Of a DNA stretch of 64,000 nucleotides, positions 52,631 to 63,242 are shown piece after piece (position 1 is the stretch's first letter; the number at the start of each line of letters is the position of its first letter). The DNA is taken from the NCBI GenBank assembly GCA_030374765.1, contig JARGXX010000116.1, positions 496,001-560,000 on the forward strand, in the 5' to 3' direction. The position numbers and the translations under genes are program-made. Under the pieces are notes generated by a model. It saw only the letters and a program-made list of their open reading frames with translations. It did not search any database and was not told where the DNA came from. This DNA is from Agarophyton chilense (taxonomy: Eukaryota; Rhodophyta; Florideophyceae; Gracilariales; Gracilariaceae).

Positions 52631-55600
52631 GGTCTAGACCAGCGACGTTCCAAGAACGGGGACTTTGGTAGATGTGGACGTTCACGCAGTCACCTGGGAA
52701 TCCTTGTTGTATAATCCAGTATCAAGCTTCTGGAAGGCTTTGTAGAATATTGCGACCAGAATCAGCTTTCGATGGCTTCTTAGCATCCACTAGAGTATTT
52801 GGGGTGCAGGACAGGAGGTGAAACTACTCCACCGATGAGCCAATTCAACAGTGAGCAACGAGGGAATCAATGCCCGCTGCGGAAGCATGAACGATGGGTT
52901 AAAGCGGAACACAAATATATCCACTGCACAAATCGATGATGTCCTCAAGCAGTGACCCGCGCAATTATGTTAGTGTCAAGCGCTGATCGCCAACCTCGAG
53001 GTCGGGATATCTACCTACTGCTGGCATAAGAACGCTTTCGAAATATCGTCTTTTGTGAACAGCTTCAATCGAGCAACATGAGATCAATGGACAGATCAGG
53101 AGGAGTCGAGATCTCGTTACAAAGCTGCATCACGTTTAAACGAGAAAACGTTGATAGCTTGAAAGGTGGACAGCATCTGAGGCTGCGTGACGGAAGTTTG
53201 GAATGGAGATTTAATGGATCTGGTTGCGGTATCCTTGACACTTACTTGTAGTGTCATTAATGTACGAACAGTGATGTCATCAACAGGAGTTTTGCTATTG
53301 GTTCATGCTATGTAGAACCCGAAACACAACTTGTCGCAACAAATCTCATTGCTGATATTTCAAACGTGCAGGCCCTGCGATGCAGGAGGTGATCCTGGAT
53401 AGCCGAGAAACGTTTGAAAGGCACAGGCTAAATTGGCCGCTCAAAGTGCTTCCATTTAGCAAAACGAATTGAGGAGCTCGTTTCATAGTGTCCTGCGCTT
53501 TGGAAGGTGCAGAAACCCATGTGTGCATTTTAGACGTTGGGAGATACTATAATTGAAAATCAAAGCAGTCAGTACTGGCATGATTTGAAGTCGTGCGTGC
53601 CAAAAGACACCACGTCGTTTTGGAGCTATTTTTGATTCTAGCAGATGATGTCGAGGTAGGCGTTGTTTGAAAAGGGTTATGAAAACATGGAGTATAAATA
53701 TTGGTCAACTATTCTACTGTTGATTAATGTATTATATACTTCACTTCGACTGCACGCCCAACATAAGAAAGAAACTCCTCGATAAAGCCACATAGCATAC
53801 CAATAAATATTTCCCAACGAGATATTTCAAAATTGCACTTAACGCGATAATCAAACCTGCTTGACACCATAGGTACTAGCAAGGAGTTTCTTCTAACATG
53901 ACAAGGAACAGAAGAAATGGAAAGAGGCGCGCCTCTTTTCCTGGCGTGTAGGAAAAAACGGAATCTGACTTATTTGTACTGGTGCTTGGGAATATCGTTC
54001 CAACAACTGACCGTAGCAAAGTTGGACTCGAAGGGTACTGCAACACGTATTTAAACTTGAAATGAGATGAGTTGCTGTGCCACCGGGTGTAATCACTACT
54101 AAACGGTTGGAAAATGCACCATTTCTAATCCTGGATCGACGAAAGCAGTAGTTTTCGTTGGGCCCCTATGCTTACAAACTCGTGGTTAGGATTAAAAATG
54201 TTGTGGGAGACGCAAGACAAACTTGGACTATGTTGCCACCGGCGTGATGCCTTGCATCTAAGTTCGGGTAAGTTTTTGACGGTTGCAACGCCAGCATGGG
54301 TGAGAGGGCTTTACAAGCAGCGTTACCGCTGGCTGAGGAATACGTAGGAAAGATGACAGAAGCTCGAACTTTGGTGAGCACCGCGGGTATGTTCTACCAC
54401 ATATCTGTCATAGTGATTATTGTTTTGAAAGGCAGGATTATGCGGCTGTCTAGAAAAGCAGGGATACAGAGCATCCTGTGAAATTACACTTCGACTATGC
54501 ACGGCGGCGACATTGTTGTGGGAGATGCAAACGGAGGTGGTGCATCAATCCGACGCGCATGAGTTGAGGATTTCTGCGCACAATGGGCGGCATAGTTGGC
54601 ATCACGTTGGTCACGGGGCGTTTGGTTGAGGCACGATAATCCTGACGACCTTAAAGAGCTCGTCAACCGATGGTTTTCACTCGCGGGGAATGGAAGAAAG
54701 ATTGATTTCTGGAACTAAAACGATGAACACAAGCTTTGTGCACTCGAAAATAAGGCAGTGCGCGAAGGATAAATCAACAGCGGCATGGTCTCGAAAGAGA
54801 AATCATACGAATACCGGTGTGCGCAGTGTGGACGGGCAGGCAACGGTTGGGTGCAACGTTCCCCATTTGAAAGGACGAGGAAACGATTAACTGAATACAA
54901 CGAAATAATCAAAAAGATAGATGAGTTGCGTCTCTCTCCACGGTTGAATTTGGACCAGACGGCGGGCGTGGGTGCGCAAAGAGGTGGGCCAGGGCCAACA
55001 AGCACAGCGAAGGCGAGCAGCACAAACGAGAAGGCCAAGGAGGCGGGTAACGAAGTTGACAGGAGACACGATCACAGTGACATTTCATACAGCGCAAAAG
55101 GCAGGCACGTCGTGACAAAGCATGACAGCTTCCGACAGTTGCTCAGCTCACCGCGCAATGTGCAGCATCAGGCGAGAAAGCTCGCTGCGTGGAACGCTGG
55201 AGTACGGTGGAACGGGGCTTTCATACGAGAACGATCGCCTCGGCATGAGCAGCGCGATGAGCGCACGCGAGGGGGGGCGGGGAGCCCTGGATGCGCGCGA
55301 CGAGGATGCGGCGGGCGCGGAGTTTGGCGAAGGTCTTTCCAATGTGACGTGCTGTGTGCAGCTGACGAGCTGACGACGGCGGACGACGGCGGTGGCCGGC
55401 GGGCGGCGGGCGGCCGACGGCGGGTGAACTGCGCGCAACCAAGCTGTGGCACAATTTCGCTTTGCACTGCACCGCAGAGCTTCCACACTCTTGCACGAGT
55501 CCACGTGAGGGAGCTGCAGTCCACCAGGTGGACCTGTGCAAGTGGTGTAGGCACCACCCGAGATGGCATTATTGGCCGGCGGTAGCCTTGTTGTCCTCCC

Positions 55601-56244
55601 CAACCCCCATTATCCACAGCCGCCGGTATCCCCGGGAGCGCACGCCGCCCGCGTCCTTCCCTTGCAAGAGACGTGATCCCTCCTCCCGTCGCCCGCGTCG
55701 TCTTTGTCCAGTCCCCGCCTCAACATGAATAAGGAAGTCGATCGCTTGGCATGCACCGATCTTCCACGGATTTCGGCCTCATAACTTTCTGCGGAGAATA
55801 GCTCGGTGGTAAGTTGTGCACATTCCTACTCTTCATCTGATTATGCAGCTCCCGTATGACGAACACTTCACGCCAAATCTATACCAAGTGATCAGCATCA
55901 TCTCGACGTTCTAAGAAACGAGATCTGGCACTATGCGGACCGATATGATAGGCCTGACGGAAGCTAAGCTGCGATTTCGACCTTCACTCCGTTGCTGACC
56001 TCATCCTTTTCCCGTTTGACACATGATTCTCTTCCATTCGAACAGGTACGTTGCCCTACACATCCACCTGCCTGATCCGAATGATGACCTTCTAGTTTAC
56101 TATTAGATGACGAGCTTTAGTGCGTCTTGAGACACAGTCATTGTAGTCCACTGCGCGTGAAGATGAAAGCTATTGTCTTTGACGGAAAACGATCCATGTG
56201 GTAGTTGGCAGTCGCAATCCCATGTCTAACCCGTCGCCCGTTTC
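52631..56244. other. Long region without a confident gene; GC-rich island at about 54900-55720
   Basis: 52631-54780 shows only short open frames. 54900-55720 is GC-rich, and long frames are open on both strands there (up to 266 codons at 54785-55585 on plus), a pattern expected from composition. A 19-codon frame with a good start context begins at 55725, and GT-type splice donors follow (55810 and 56045), so a spliced gene running toward 56600 is possible. Nothing was recognised. Confidence 0.4.
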
Positions 56245-56622
56245 TTGACCAGCATCCTTTCGCGTGAAAACTCCTCTCTCACCGACTTCCTTTCGCAATC
56301 GTGTGGTACGTATTGCCAGCTCCTGCCTTCACCACGTTTTCGCGGCGGCCGTGGCGAGGGTGAGTGTGACGATTACCCGGCATTTGTCTTAAGGTTTGCC
56401 TTCGCGGTTTTCGTGATTGCTTTGTCTCTGCTGAAACTTTCGGACTACCTACAAGTGAATCCCCGACTCACGAATCACACGTTTCCGCTACAAGCGCCTG
56501 TCGCGCTTTCATTGCCTGCGGCTGGACGTCTAACATTTATCTCTTTTGTCTATCACCTCCGTAGAACTTACGAGGCAAGCGCAGATCGAAAAGAATGGCA
56601 GCTCTACCTACGTTTTGGATAG
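56245..56622 (+). CDS. Possible terminal exon of an unknown small membrane protein
   Basis: The frame is open for about 125 codons but has no ATG, so it would need an upstream exon. It has one clear hydrophobic helix (FAFAVFVIALSLLKLSDYL) preceded by a Gly/Arg-rich stretch and ends in a charged tail. No family is recognised. It may be chance. Confidence 0.2.
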   Translation: MTSILSRENSSLTDFLSQSCGTYCQLLPSPRFRGGRGEGECDDYPAFVLRFAFAVFVIALSLLKLSDYLQVNPRLTNHTFPLQAPVALSLPAAGRLTFISFVYHLRRTYEASADRKEWQLYLRFG

Positions 56623-56716
56623 TACTCGGTAGAAATGCTTTACTCATAAACATATTTCTCATAAATGTATGTGTATATTGAGTGTTTGGACGCAGTAATA
56701 TTTTCACAATAGTTAT

Positions 56717-57202
56717 TCAGAATACAGGGTCTTTCTCTGGCGTGAGATGTTCAGATAGATGAAGTTCTTGCCGGTCATCGGCCCCATTTTGAGCAACATC
56801 ACTCGATTCATCGTCCTCACTCGTCAAAGCGCCAGCTTTCTTCATCGATGCCTCGACATCAGAAACAAGCTGATCGACATCCTCCGGAACCTGCTCCATA
56901 GCGTCCTTGAGAGCTGCTGCCGTGTTTAAAAGGGTTTCAAGATTGTTGCGAGTGTCTTTAAACGATTCCACCGCCTCTTTCTGTTGAGTTTCCAACTTTG
57001 CAGAGTACTGTGCTTTCTTGGCAAGGCTTCGCATAGCGCTTTCGCGGTTCTTGAGCACTCTGAGTCGTTTTCTCTCTTCGGCTGACAGATCAGTGTTCAT
57101 GGCTTTCTTCCCACCTCTTCGTTTCTTCGCTGGCGGTTCTGCTTGTTCGTTTGTGAGTGTTTGTTCGTCAAGCTCTTCGTTTGCATCTTCAGCAAAAGAC
57201 AT
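56717..57202 (-). CDS. bZIP-like protein with an altered basic region
   Basis: 161 residues. A nuclear-signal-like KKRRGGKK (about 25-32) is followed by ERKRLRVLKNRESAMRSLAK (about 44-63) and a helix reaching residue 110. The NRESA..S...K..Y core is that of a bZIP DNA-contact helix, but the Arg normally following the Ser (N-x7-R) is Leu here (SLAKK). The zipper heptads are weak: hydrophobic positions are spaced irregularly. The C-terminus is acidic. It may be a DNA-binding bZIP of altered specificity or a non-DNA-binding partner. Start at the first Met of the frame. Confidence 0.65.
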   Translation of the reverse strand: MSFAEDANEELDEQTLTNEQAEPPAKKRRGGKKAMNTDLSAEERKRLRVLKNRESAMRSLAKKAQYSAKLETQQKEAVESFKDTRNNLETLLNTAAALKDAMEQVPEDVDQLVSDVEASMKKAGALTSEDDESSDVAQNGADDRQELHLSEHLTPEKDPVF

Positions 57203-58430
57203 TATTTTCGTATCGTTCCGTACAGAGGGGACGGTGTCAAATACATGGATTGCTGGCGGTTACCTGTTCCCTACGTAGAGATAGAGCTGTGGCCTCTCGG
57301 CCGGCAAACTGGCTCAACGCGGCCTCAAACGCTGACTCAACGCTGGCATCAACGTGTAATGAATATATCGAAAAGTGCGATACAACGAATAATAAATTGA
57401 AATGGTTTGTTTAACAACAAACAAAACCGCAGCGACGGCTTCACCTGTCAACGCTTCCCTTGTCACAGCATCACAGCAGCTTCGCGTATCATAGCAGCTT
57501 CAGATGTCTACTCGAGGAGGCGCTCTACAGCCAGTGCACGCATGCGACTTGCAGCGGATTGTGCGGGAGTCCGAACATCGAATTTTGTAGCAGCTACACC
57601 CAGGTGAAAGTTACAGAGGGAATGAGGGGTTGCTACCTGTGACCCTTACCCCTCACAACCTTGGCTTTACGTAACTCATCAGATTCCCACGGCAGGTTGG
57701 TCAGTGACTGTTGTTGTGAGGAAGGCACTGAGAGCTGATTGTGCATCTTAAGGATGCGCGCTCTTCAAAATAGAGCCGCCGCCTTTCAAACAAGCTTGGG
57801 CTCTCCTGGGCCGAACTGGAACCGCAAGCAAAGTGTGACACGCTCATCCATCGCACCTCCGCAACACAAAACGTGCTGCATGATGAGCGTCGTGCTACTG
57901 TGTTCCTACACGTGTCAATGCCAGCAATGACTCATCGGCCATTGCCGCAGTAGGATATGGACGGCTTGTCAGGAAGGAGCATACGAAGGGTAAGGTTACA
58001 CTGTAGCTAGCTAGAGATTGTTTCTCTCCTCAATTCTCAGCTGCGCAGGATCCACCTACACAAGCGACAGTCTCCACCACCGTGTCGATTCTAATCAGCT
58101 CTTTCTGCCGTCTCAACTCTTCCCCTTGCGTTGGCAGGATGACCTTGAGGCTTCTTCCAGCCGGATATCGCAAATACCACTGGCGTCCGTTACGAGAAGC
58201 CTCGAGAGGCTTTTCCCTACTATGTGAGCGGACATAAATTCAGCTTTATTATGCGCACTCTCCAACCCGCCAATCTTATTCCCAATTCAAACCTACGCGA
58301 TCGGACAGGGTTTGAATTGAGATTAAATTTGGACTCAGAAAGCTACGCTTGCAAGTGAACTCTATCACTCTATCTTTTACTTAAAAGGAAACAGTAGAAT
58401 CAGTCCATTTCTGATCCGACCGGTCCACAG
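57203..58430. other. Intergenic region
   Basis: 1.2 kb with no recognisable gene. Near 57320-57360 there are three loose copies of ctcaacgc..ggc. The right end leads into the TATA box of the next gene. Confidence 0.5.
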
Positions 58431-58433
58431 CAG

Positions 58434-58441
58434 TATAAAAA
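58434..58441 (+). promoter_or_regulatory. TATA box of the small unknown gene
   Basis: tataaaaa lies 106 bases upstream of the ATG at 58540. A downstream motif, tcgagcggtcgtgcaa (58470), is repeated as tcaagcggtcgtgcaac upstream of the duplicate copy (60252), but the TATA box is not, consistent with loss of the second promoter. Confidence 0.6.
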
Positions 58442-58539
58442 GGGCAGGACGCTCCTTCGCCTCGAGCGGTCGTGCAAATCGATCTCTATCACTCTAGTTC
58501 CTCAGTCCACCACAACCTTCCACCTGAGCCGTGAACGCT

Positions 58540-58932
58540 ATGGACTTTATTGGAAGCTACTGCGTTCTTTCATCTTCCGATCCTTTCCCAACCCCGAGGA
58601 ATGCAATTCCGCCTGTGTTTCACGAGCTCCCACCGCTTAACACTAACCCAGACAAAGCACAGCTGGAAATGATAAAGAACGGAGATTTCTCGGAAATTCG
58701 AAAGCTGCGAAAGATGGGGGAGCGGCGGAAGTCGAAGGTTCGCTTTGTGGCATCGGCCTGTCATGATGAAGAAACACTGGTGCCTATAGCGCTCACCCCA
58801 AGAAACGAAGAGGAGCACAGCGATTCAGAAGAAATGGCTGAAGAAAAAGAGAAAAAGAAGAGAAAAGGAGACAAGGACAGTCGAGTATCTATCTTCGGCA
58901 TAAAGTTTGGAAAGCTTCATAATCGTCGATGA
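58540..58932 (+). CDS. Small unknown charged protein (intact copy of a duplicated gene)
   Basis: 130 residues from the ATG at 58540; no family recognised. The N-terminal half has MDFIGSYCVLSSSDPFPTP and PLNTNPDKAQLEMIKNGDFS. A basic patch (RKLRKMGERRKSKVRFV) is followed by ASACHDEETLVPIALTP. The C-terminus is a Glu/Lys-rich run ending in a hydrophobic-basic tail (SIFGIKFGKLHNRR). The duplicate at 60330 keeps the NPDKA, RRLRKM, KSKVRFVAS and CHDEETLV blocks, which marks those as the parts that matter. Probably soluble; no signal or membrane segment. Confidence 0.65.
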   Translation: MDFIGSYCVLSSSDPFPTPRNAIPPVFHELPPLNTNPDKAQLEMIKNGDFSEIRKLRKMGERRKSKVRFVASACHDEETLVPIALTPRNEEEHSDSEEMAEEKEKKKRKGDKDSRVSIFGIKFGKLHNRR

Positions 58933-59001
58933 TGGGCACGTCAACAGTTGAACTTCCACAGTGGTAATTCTCGACAATTGAAGTATACAGAAAGCCCCAC
59001 C

Positions 59002-59290
59002 CGGTCCAGGATGGAAGGACAAATTGATGTCTATGACTCTTTCCATGCTCTCAGCACATCTGACAGTTTTGAGCGTGATGACTGTCTTTGGATTGGAAAC
59101 TTGCTGAGACCAGTTACCCTTTTAGTCGTTTGCTTCGTTGCCAATATCACCCTGAAGCTTGACGACTATCGAATTACGCGAACCAGTAGTTTTAGTGGAA
59201 TTAGTGATACGTTGTGGGATCACGCCACATCCCACTTCACCGAAGATGTTAAGCTAGCAAATACAACCCAATGTTGGGACATCATTTAAT
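59002..59290 (-). pseudogene. Decayed duplicate of the 3' end of succinyl-CoA ligase beta
   Basis: This minus-strand segment is collinear with 60790-61070, the end of the intact ligase gene. For example, ttgcttcgttgcc (59129) matches ttggcttcgttgacc (60941), and ttttagtggaattagtgata (59190) matches ttttagcggcattaatgata (61001). The last residues VIDINLSF echo VDVNVSF of the gene. Reading frame is lost. Homology fades by about 59290, so only the last 90 or so codons were duplicated or remain. Confidence 0.7.
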
Positions 59291-60318
59291 TCTTAAAGGT
59301 TTCCGACTCTTGATTTTCAGTCGCGTTATCTTCGACATCTAGCTCTGCAGTATCAGTGGAACCATCTGACGGCCTTCTTCGAACATGACGTTGACGTTAG
59401 CATCATTGCCCTATTTCCACAAGATCCTAACTTGAAGATCTTCAAGATACAATCATTTACGTAATTGAAGGGAGGGCATTGATGTTCCAACCGCTGTGCC
59501 GAAGCGCTCCAGAGCTCAGAGGAGGTTAATGTTGGTATCGAAATGATTTGCAGCGAAGACTGATTAAATGGCGGATTCAAAACTTCGAACGAATCAACGG
59601 CGCGAGGTCTGTAACTGAAAATCGGCGGATGTTGTCTACTGCCATTCACTCCCCACCTTCGTTGCGCTCCAGGACTGCTTGCCATGCCCTATCCGGGAAT
59701 CAGTGACAAACTATGGAATCAAGGACAAAACTTTCTCCGTCTTCTGTCGAAAGAAAGCATCTTCAGTTCTAAAGTTGTGATTTCTAGATAGATGATATCC
59801 ACAAGAAAATTAGGCTCCATAAGAGCTCTGCGAAACACTAAAAAAGGTTTATCTCTGTCAAGGCAGCTAATTTTCGATGTGTGATCTGGATGAAAGTTCC
59901 ATTTCGCTCCCGTGCAACTGTGGAGACATTACAACAGAGGTCATACAGTACACCACGGCAAGCGGAAAGCACGAGATAAGGGATGCGCGGGGTTTTCTCA
60001 AGGGGTCCCTCGCCTTGGTATTCATTTCGGAATCAGAGCGACTGAGTCACCCCATGCCTAACTGGGTAGGAAGAGCACTGACGTGCATCACAACCACTAG
60101 CGAGTAGCTTGTGTAGAGAACGGCTTACGGGTGTTGGCGATGGCAGACCCCATGCTTTATGAGAACACAGATTCGCGCTCTTAATGAAGCAGAAGAAAGC
60201 TGAAACCCTGTGGTACTGCAAAAGCAATGCATAGTCAAACACTTCGACCCCTCAAGCGGTCGTGCAACCTAAAGTTTATTATCGTTTTTGTTTTTGTTAG
60301 TTCGTTCTATCCACACCA
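59291..60318. other. Region between the two copies of the duplication
   Basis: 1 kb with only short open frames. It may contain further eroded ligase sequence, but I could not align it. Nothing else recognised. Confidence 0.45.
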
Positions 60319-60329
60319 CAAACGATGTT

Positions 60330-60700
60330 ATGCATTTCATCAAAAGCTACGACGTTCTTTCGTCTTCCAAGCCCTCCCCAACCACTACGAACGCAGAACC
60401 ACTTGCTTTTTACGAGCATTCACCTCGTCACACAAATCCAGATAAAGCACGGCTGGACATGGTAAAGAACATGAACTTTTGAGCAATTCGAAGGCTGCGA
60501 AAGATGGACGAGCGTCAAAAGTCGAAGGTTCGCTTTGTGGCATCGACCTGTCACGATGAAGAAACACTGGTGCACATGGCGCTCACCCCGAAGAATGAAG
60601 AAGAGCAAAGCGGAATCAAAAGAAACGGCTGGGGACAAAGAAAAGAAGGAGAAAGAAAAGGATAGGGACAGATGCAGCCAAGTATAATTCGCCACAACCT
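60330..60700 (+). pseudogene. Decayed duplicate of the small unknown gene
   Basis: This is a second copy of 58540-58932: MHFIKSYDVLSSSKPSPTTT, HTNPDKARLDMVKN, RRLRKMDERQKSKVRFVAS, CHDEETLV. A stop (tga, 60480) follows residue 50, where the intact copy has Ser, and the acidic tail is shifted in frame near 60605, so the SIFGIKFG end is lost. The first copy's TATA box is also missing here. A residual 50-residue peptide could still be made, but there is no sign that it is. Confidence 0.75.
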
Positions 60701-60803
60701 GTGGAGGGCTTCACAATCGTCGCTGATGGGTATGATCGCATCAAACTTGCTTCAGTGTAAATGATAAAGCGTTGGAAACGCACAGAGAGGATTGACTATG
60801 CCT

Positions 60804-62153
60804 TCACGATTGGAAGGAAACATTGACGTCTACAGAATTGGCGAGCCGCACAATTTCAGCGAGAGTGCAAGCTTTTTTGGCGGCTTGATCAAGATCGTCA
60901 GTAGCAACCAACTTAAGCCCGCTGGTCTGTATTAATTCCTTGGCTTCGTTGACCTTGTTACCTTGCAGCCTCACGACAACCGGAATGCGCATATCGAGAG
61001 TTTTAGCGGCATTAATGATACCTTGTGCGATTACATCACATCTCATAATTCCTCCGAATATGTTCACGAGTATAGCTTCAACTTTTGGATCATCATTCAA
61101 AATTTTAAAGGCCTCCGTTACTTGTGTTTCAGTTGCGCTACCGCCGACGTCCAGAAAATTGGCAGGGTCCCCTCCGTGAAGCTTAATTATATCCATAGTT
61201 GCCATTGCCAGCCCAGCCCCATTTACCAGACAACCAATATTTCCATCTAGGCCGATGTAGTTCAGGTCATACTTGTGAGCTTGAACCTCACGAGGATCTT
61301 CTTGACTTGTATCGCGCATGTCAAACAAGTCTTTGTGTCGGAATTCCGCATTATCATCGAAGTTGATCTTCGCATCTATGCAGATGACGTCGCCCTCTTG
61401 AGTTTCTGCGATGGGATTGACCTCCACCAACGTGGCGTCTTTTTCAGTGAACAGCTTGTATAGTTTTTCCACTTGGTCTGAAGCTATCTTGATCGTCGTT
61501 TCATCCATAAAACCAAGCGCTTTAGCACACTTTTCAGCATCCTCCTTGGTTAGACCTTCTGCCATGTTCACAGGTATCTTCGTTACTGCCGATGGATCTG
61601 AAGCGGCGATATCTTCGATAGAAGTTCCTCCAACACGACTGGCTATGATAACGGGGCCCTGGCTTTCCCTGTCGTACGTGATCGCGAAGTACATTTCCCT
61701 TCTCAAATAAACACGTTCGGTCACTAATGCTTTTGAACAGAGCCGACCTTGCTCCCCAGTTTGCTTAGTGACAAGGAGCTGACCAATCATGCTTTCGGCA
61801 ACATCCGCAGCTCTTTCAGGGTCGTAGCAGATGTGAACTCCGCCTTTGAAGCCATTCTTAAAAGTTCCGAGCCCTCGTCCTCCAGCCAGAACTTGTGCCT
61901 TGACAACGATGTCTTTCCCGTCAAAAGACCTAGCGGCAGTTAATGCTGCTTCTCGTGTATCTACATCAAATCCCTTTGGAACGTTGATCTCGGAGTCACG
62001 CATTAACTGCTGACTTTGATATTCATGAAGATTGAGGCAGCGGATCGCTGATGCTGCTCGGAGAATCGATGAGTGTGATGCATTTTGTGACAAACATGCA
62101 GATCGAAAAGATCTGAGTGCTGCAACCGGAAAGTTCATTTGGCCAGTACGCAC
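60804..62153 (-). CDS. SUCLA: Succinyl-CoA ligase beta subunit, mitochondrial
   Basis: 449 residues, the expected length. It is the beta subunit of the citric-acid-cycle enzyme that makes ATP or GTP from succinyl-CoA. A presequence of about 38 residues (Arg/Ser/Ala, no acids) precedes the family start LNLHEYQSQQLM. ATP-grasp blocks follow: VVKAQVLAGGRGLGTFKNGF, then LLVTKQTGEQG, LVEVNPIAE and the VICIDAKINFDDNAEFR metal site. The ligase/CoA domain has YIGLDGNIGCLVNGAGLAMA, NFLDVGGSATETQV and ILVNIFGGIMRCDVIAQGI. Nucleotide preference (ATP or GTP) cannot be decided by eye. The 3' end has a decayed duplicate at 59002-59290. Confidence 0.94.
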   Translation of the reverse strand: MRTGQMNFPVAALRSFRSACLSQNASHSSILRAASAIRCLNLHEYQSQQLMRDSEINVPKGFDVDTREAALTAARSFDGKDIVVKAQVLAGGRGLGTFKNGFKGGVHICYDPERAADVAESMIGQLLVTKQTGEQGRLCSKALVTERVYLRREMYFAITYDRESQGPVIIASRVGGTSIEDIAASDPSAVTKIPVNMAEGLTKEDAEKCAKALGFMDETTIKIASDQVEKLYKLFTEKDATLVEVNPIAETQEGDVICIDAKINFDDNAEFRHKDLFDMRDTSQEDPREVQAHKYDLNYIGLDGNIGCLVNGAGLAMATMDIIKLHGGDPANFLDVGGSATETQVTEAFKILNDDPKVEAILVNIFGGIMRCDVIAQGIINAAKTLDMRIPVVVRLQGNKVNEAKELIQTSGLKLVATDDLDQAAKKACTLAEIVRLANSVDVNVSFQS

Positions 62154-62528
62154 GAAACCAGTCGCGTTCCTTCAACGAAACTGTGGCGTATTAGTTCAAT
62201 TATGGCTCGCACGATGAAGACGCCCAGTATAAAAACAAACGGTCTTGGACCACGTCATCGACAGTAGCTTTGCGAGGCGTGAAATGATTTGAAAACTTTG
62301 AAAACTTACAATAAATGCAAATGTTTGAAAGCCCACGAAAGTGATCCCTGATGAATGTAGGTGGGCAAATCCTCTACGAGTAGCTAACCTTACATACCCT
62401 TTGCACTGCGAATTCGCAGCATCCGCTTCAGATACAGTACTGTGGGCAATGCCGTAGATAGTCGAAACACACAACTCAGCAACTCCCGGCTGGATTTGTC
62501 TCGTTCTCAAGTCACAAGGCAGCACTTC
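62154..62528. promoter_or_regulatory. Divergent intergenic region, succinyl-CoA ligase and TPM gene
   Basis: 375 bases between divergent start codons, so a likely shared promoter of a mitochondrial and a plastid protein gene. The TPM frame stays open upstream to 62442 without an ATG. Confidence 0.4.
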
Positions 62529-63191
62529 ATGTGCAGAGAAAATCCTGCGATGTTTGCTTTTGTCGGAAGTTATAGTGTGCAACCCAAACCTCGCAGACAA
62601 GTTGTTTGTAAAGTTGAAAACGGAAAGGTCGTGCGAGTTTCACGTCGTAGTTTTGGTTCTAAAGCCATGAGTGCGTTCTCTGCAGTGGCGTTGTCGATGG
62701 TTCCCATGTCAAAAGCTGCAGAAGCAGCACGACCGGAAGGGGTGAACCGCCCTGACCTACTTCCCAACGAAAAAACCACCGTGATTGACCTTGAGCGCTT
62801 TCTCGCTTCCGGAGAAGTACAGAGGCTAAAGAGCAAAATCGAAGACCTCGAGCAAAGAACAGGCTTTAAAATTAGGGTTTTGACACAAAGATATCCTCAG
62901 ACCCCAGGGCTTGCGATTCGGGATTTCTGGGGAGTGAATGGTGATACGGTTGTCATTGTTGCGGATTATTTTGGGGGAAGCGGACAGCTTCTCAAGTTTA
63001 ACGTTGGCGCCAATGTAGACAAGTTGCTTCCCCCGCGTTTTTGGTCAATTCTTTCCGCTACGTATGGTAATAAGTTCTTTGTGGAAAGCAATAGTGAGGC
63101 GATATCTATCATAGACGCTGTTGAATGCGTACGTACATGTCTTTTAAAAAACGGATGTGCGACTCCCCCTGATCTGAATCCAAAGTTTTAA
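62529..63191 (+). CDS. TPM-domain protein, thylakoid lumen (TLP18.3/Psb32-like)
   Basis: 220 residues from the ATG at 62529 (another Met at 62550). Residues 1-40 are a basic plastid leader. Next comes SRRSFGSKAMSAFSAVALSM, then PMSKAAEA, a twin-arginine plus hydrophobic stretch ending in an AxA cleavage site: a Tat-type thylakoid lumen signal. The mature part (about 75-200) is a TPM domain: an LASGEVQRLKSKIEDLEQRTG helix, KIRVLTQRYP, DTVVIVADYFGGSGQLLKFN, VGANV and a PRFWSILSATYG block. TLP18.3-type proteins assist photosystem II repair. The C-terminus has three Cys close together (CVRTCLLKNGC). Convergent with the UBX gene, 51 bases apart. Confidence 0.82.
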   Translation: MCRENPAMFAFVGSYSVQPKPRRQVVCKVENGKVVRVSRRSFGSKAMSAFSAVALSMVPMSKAAEAARPEGVNRPDLLPNEKTTVIDLERFLASGEVQRLKSKIEDLEQRTGFKIRVLTQRYPQTPGLAIRDFWGVNGDTVVIVADYFGGSGQLLKFNVGANVDKLLPPRFWSILSATYGNKFFVESNSEAISIIDAVECVRTCLLKNGCATPPDLNPKF

Positions 63192-63242
63192 AAGAGAAAA
63201 ATGACACAAGAATATGAAGGCACCCGGGACTCGTCCATAAGC

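Noticed and set aside
54785-55585. A 266-codon plus-strand frame
   Set aside because: It lies in a GC-rich island where frames are open on both strands. The residues are Arg/Gly/Ala/Thr rich and match nothing.
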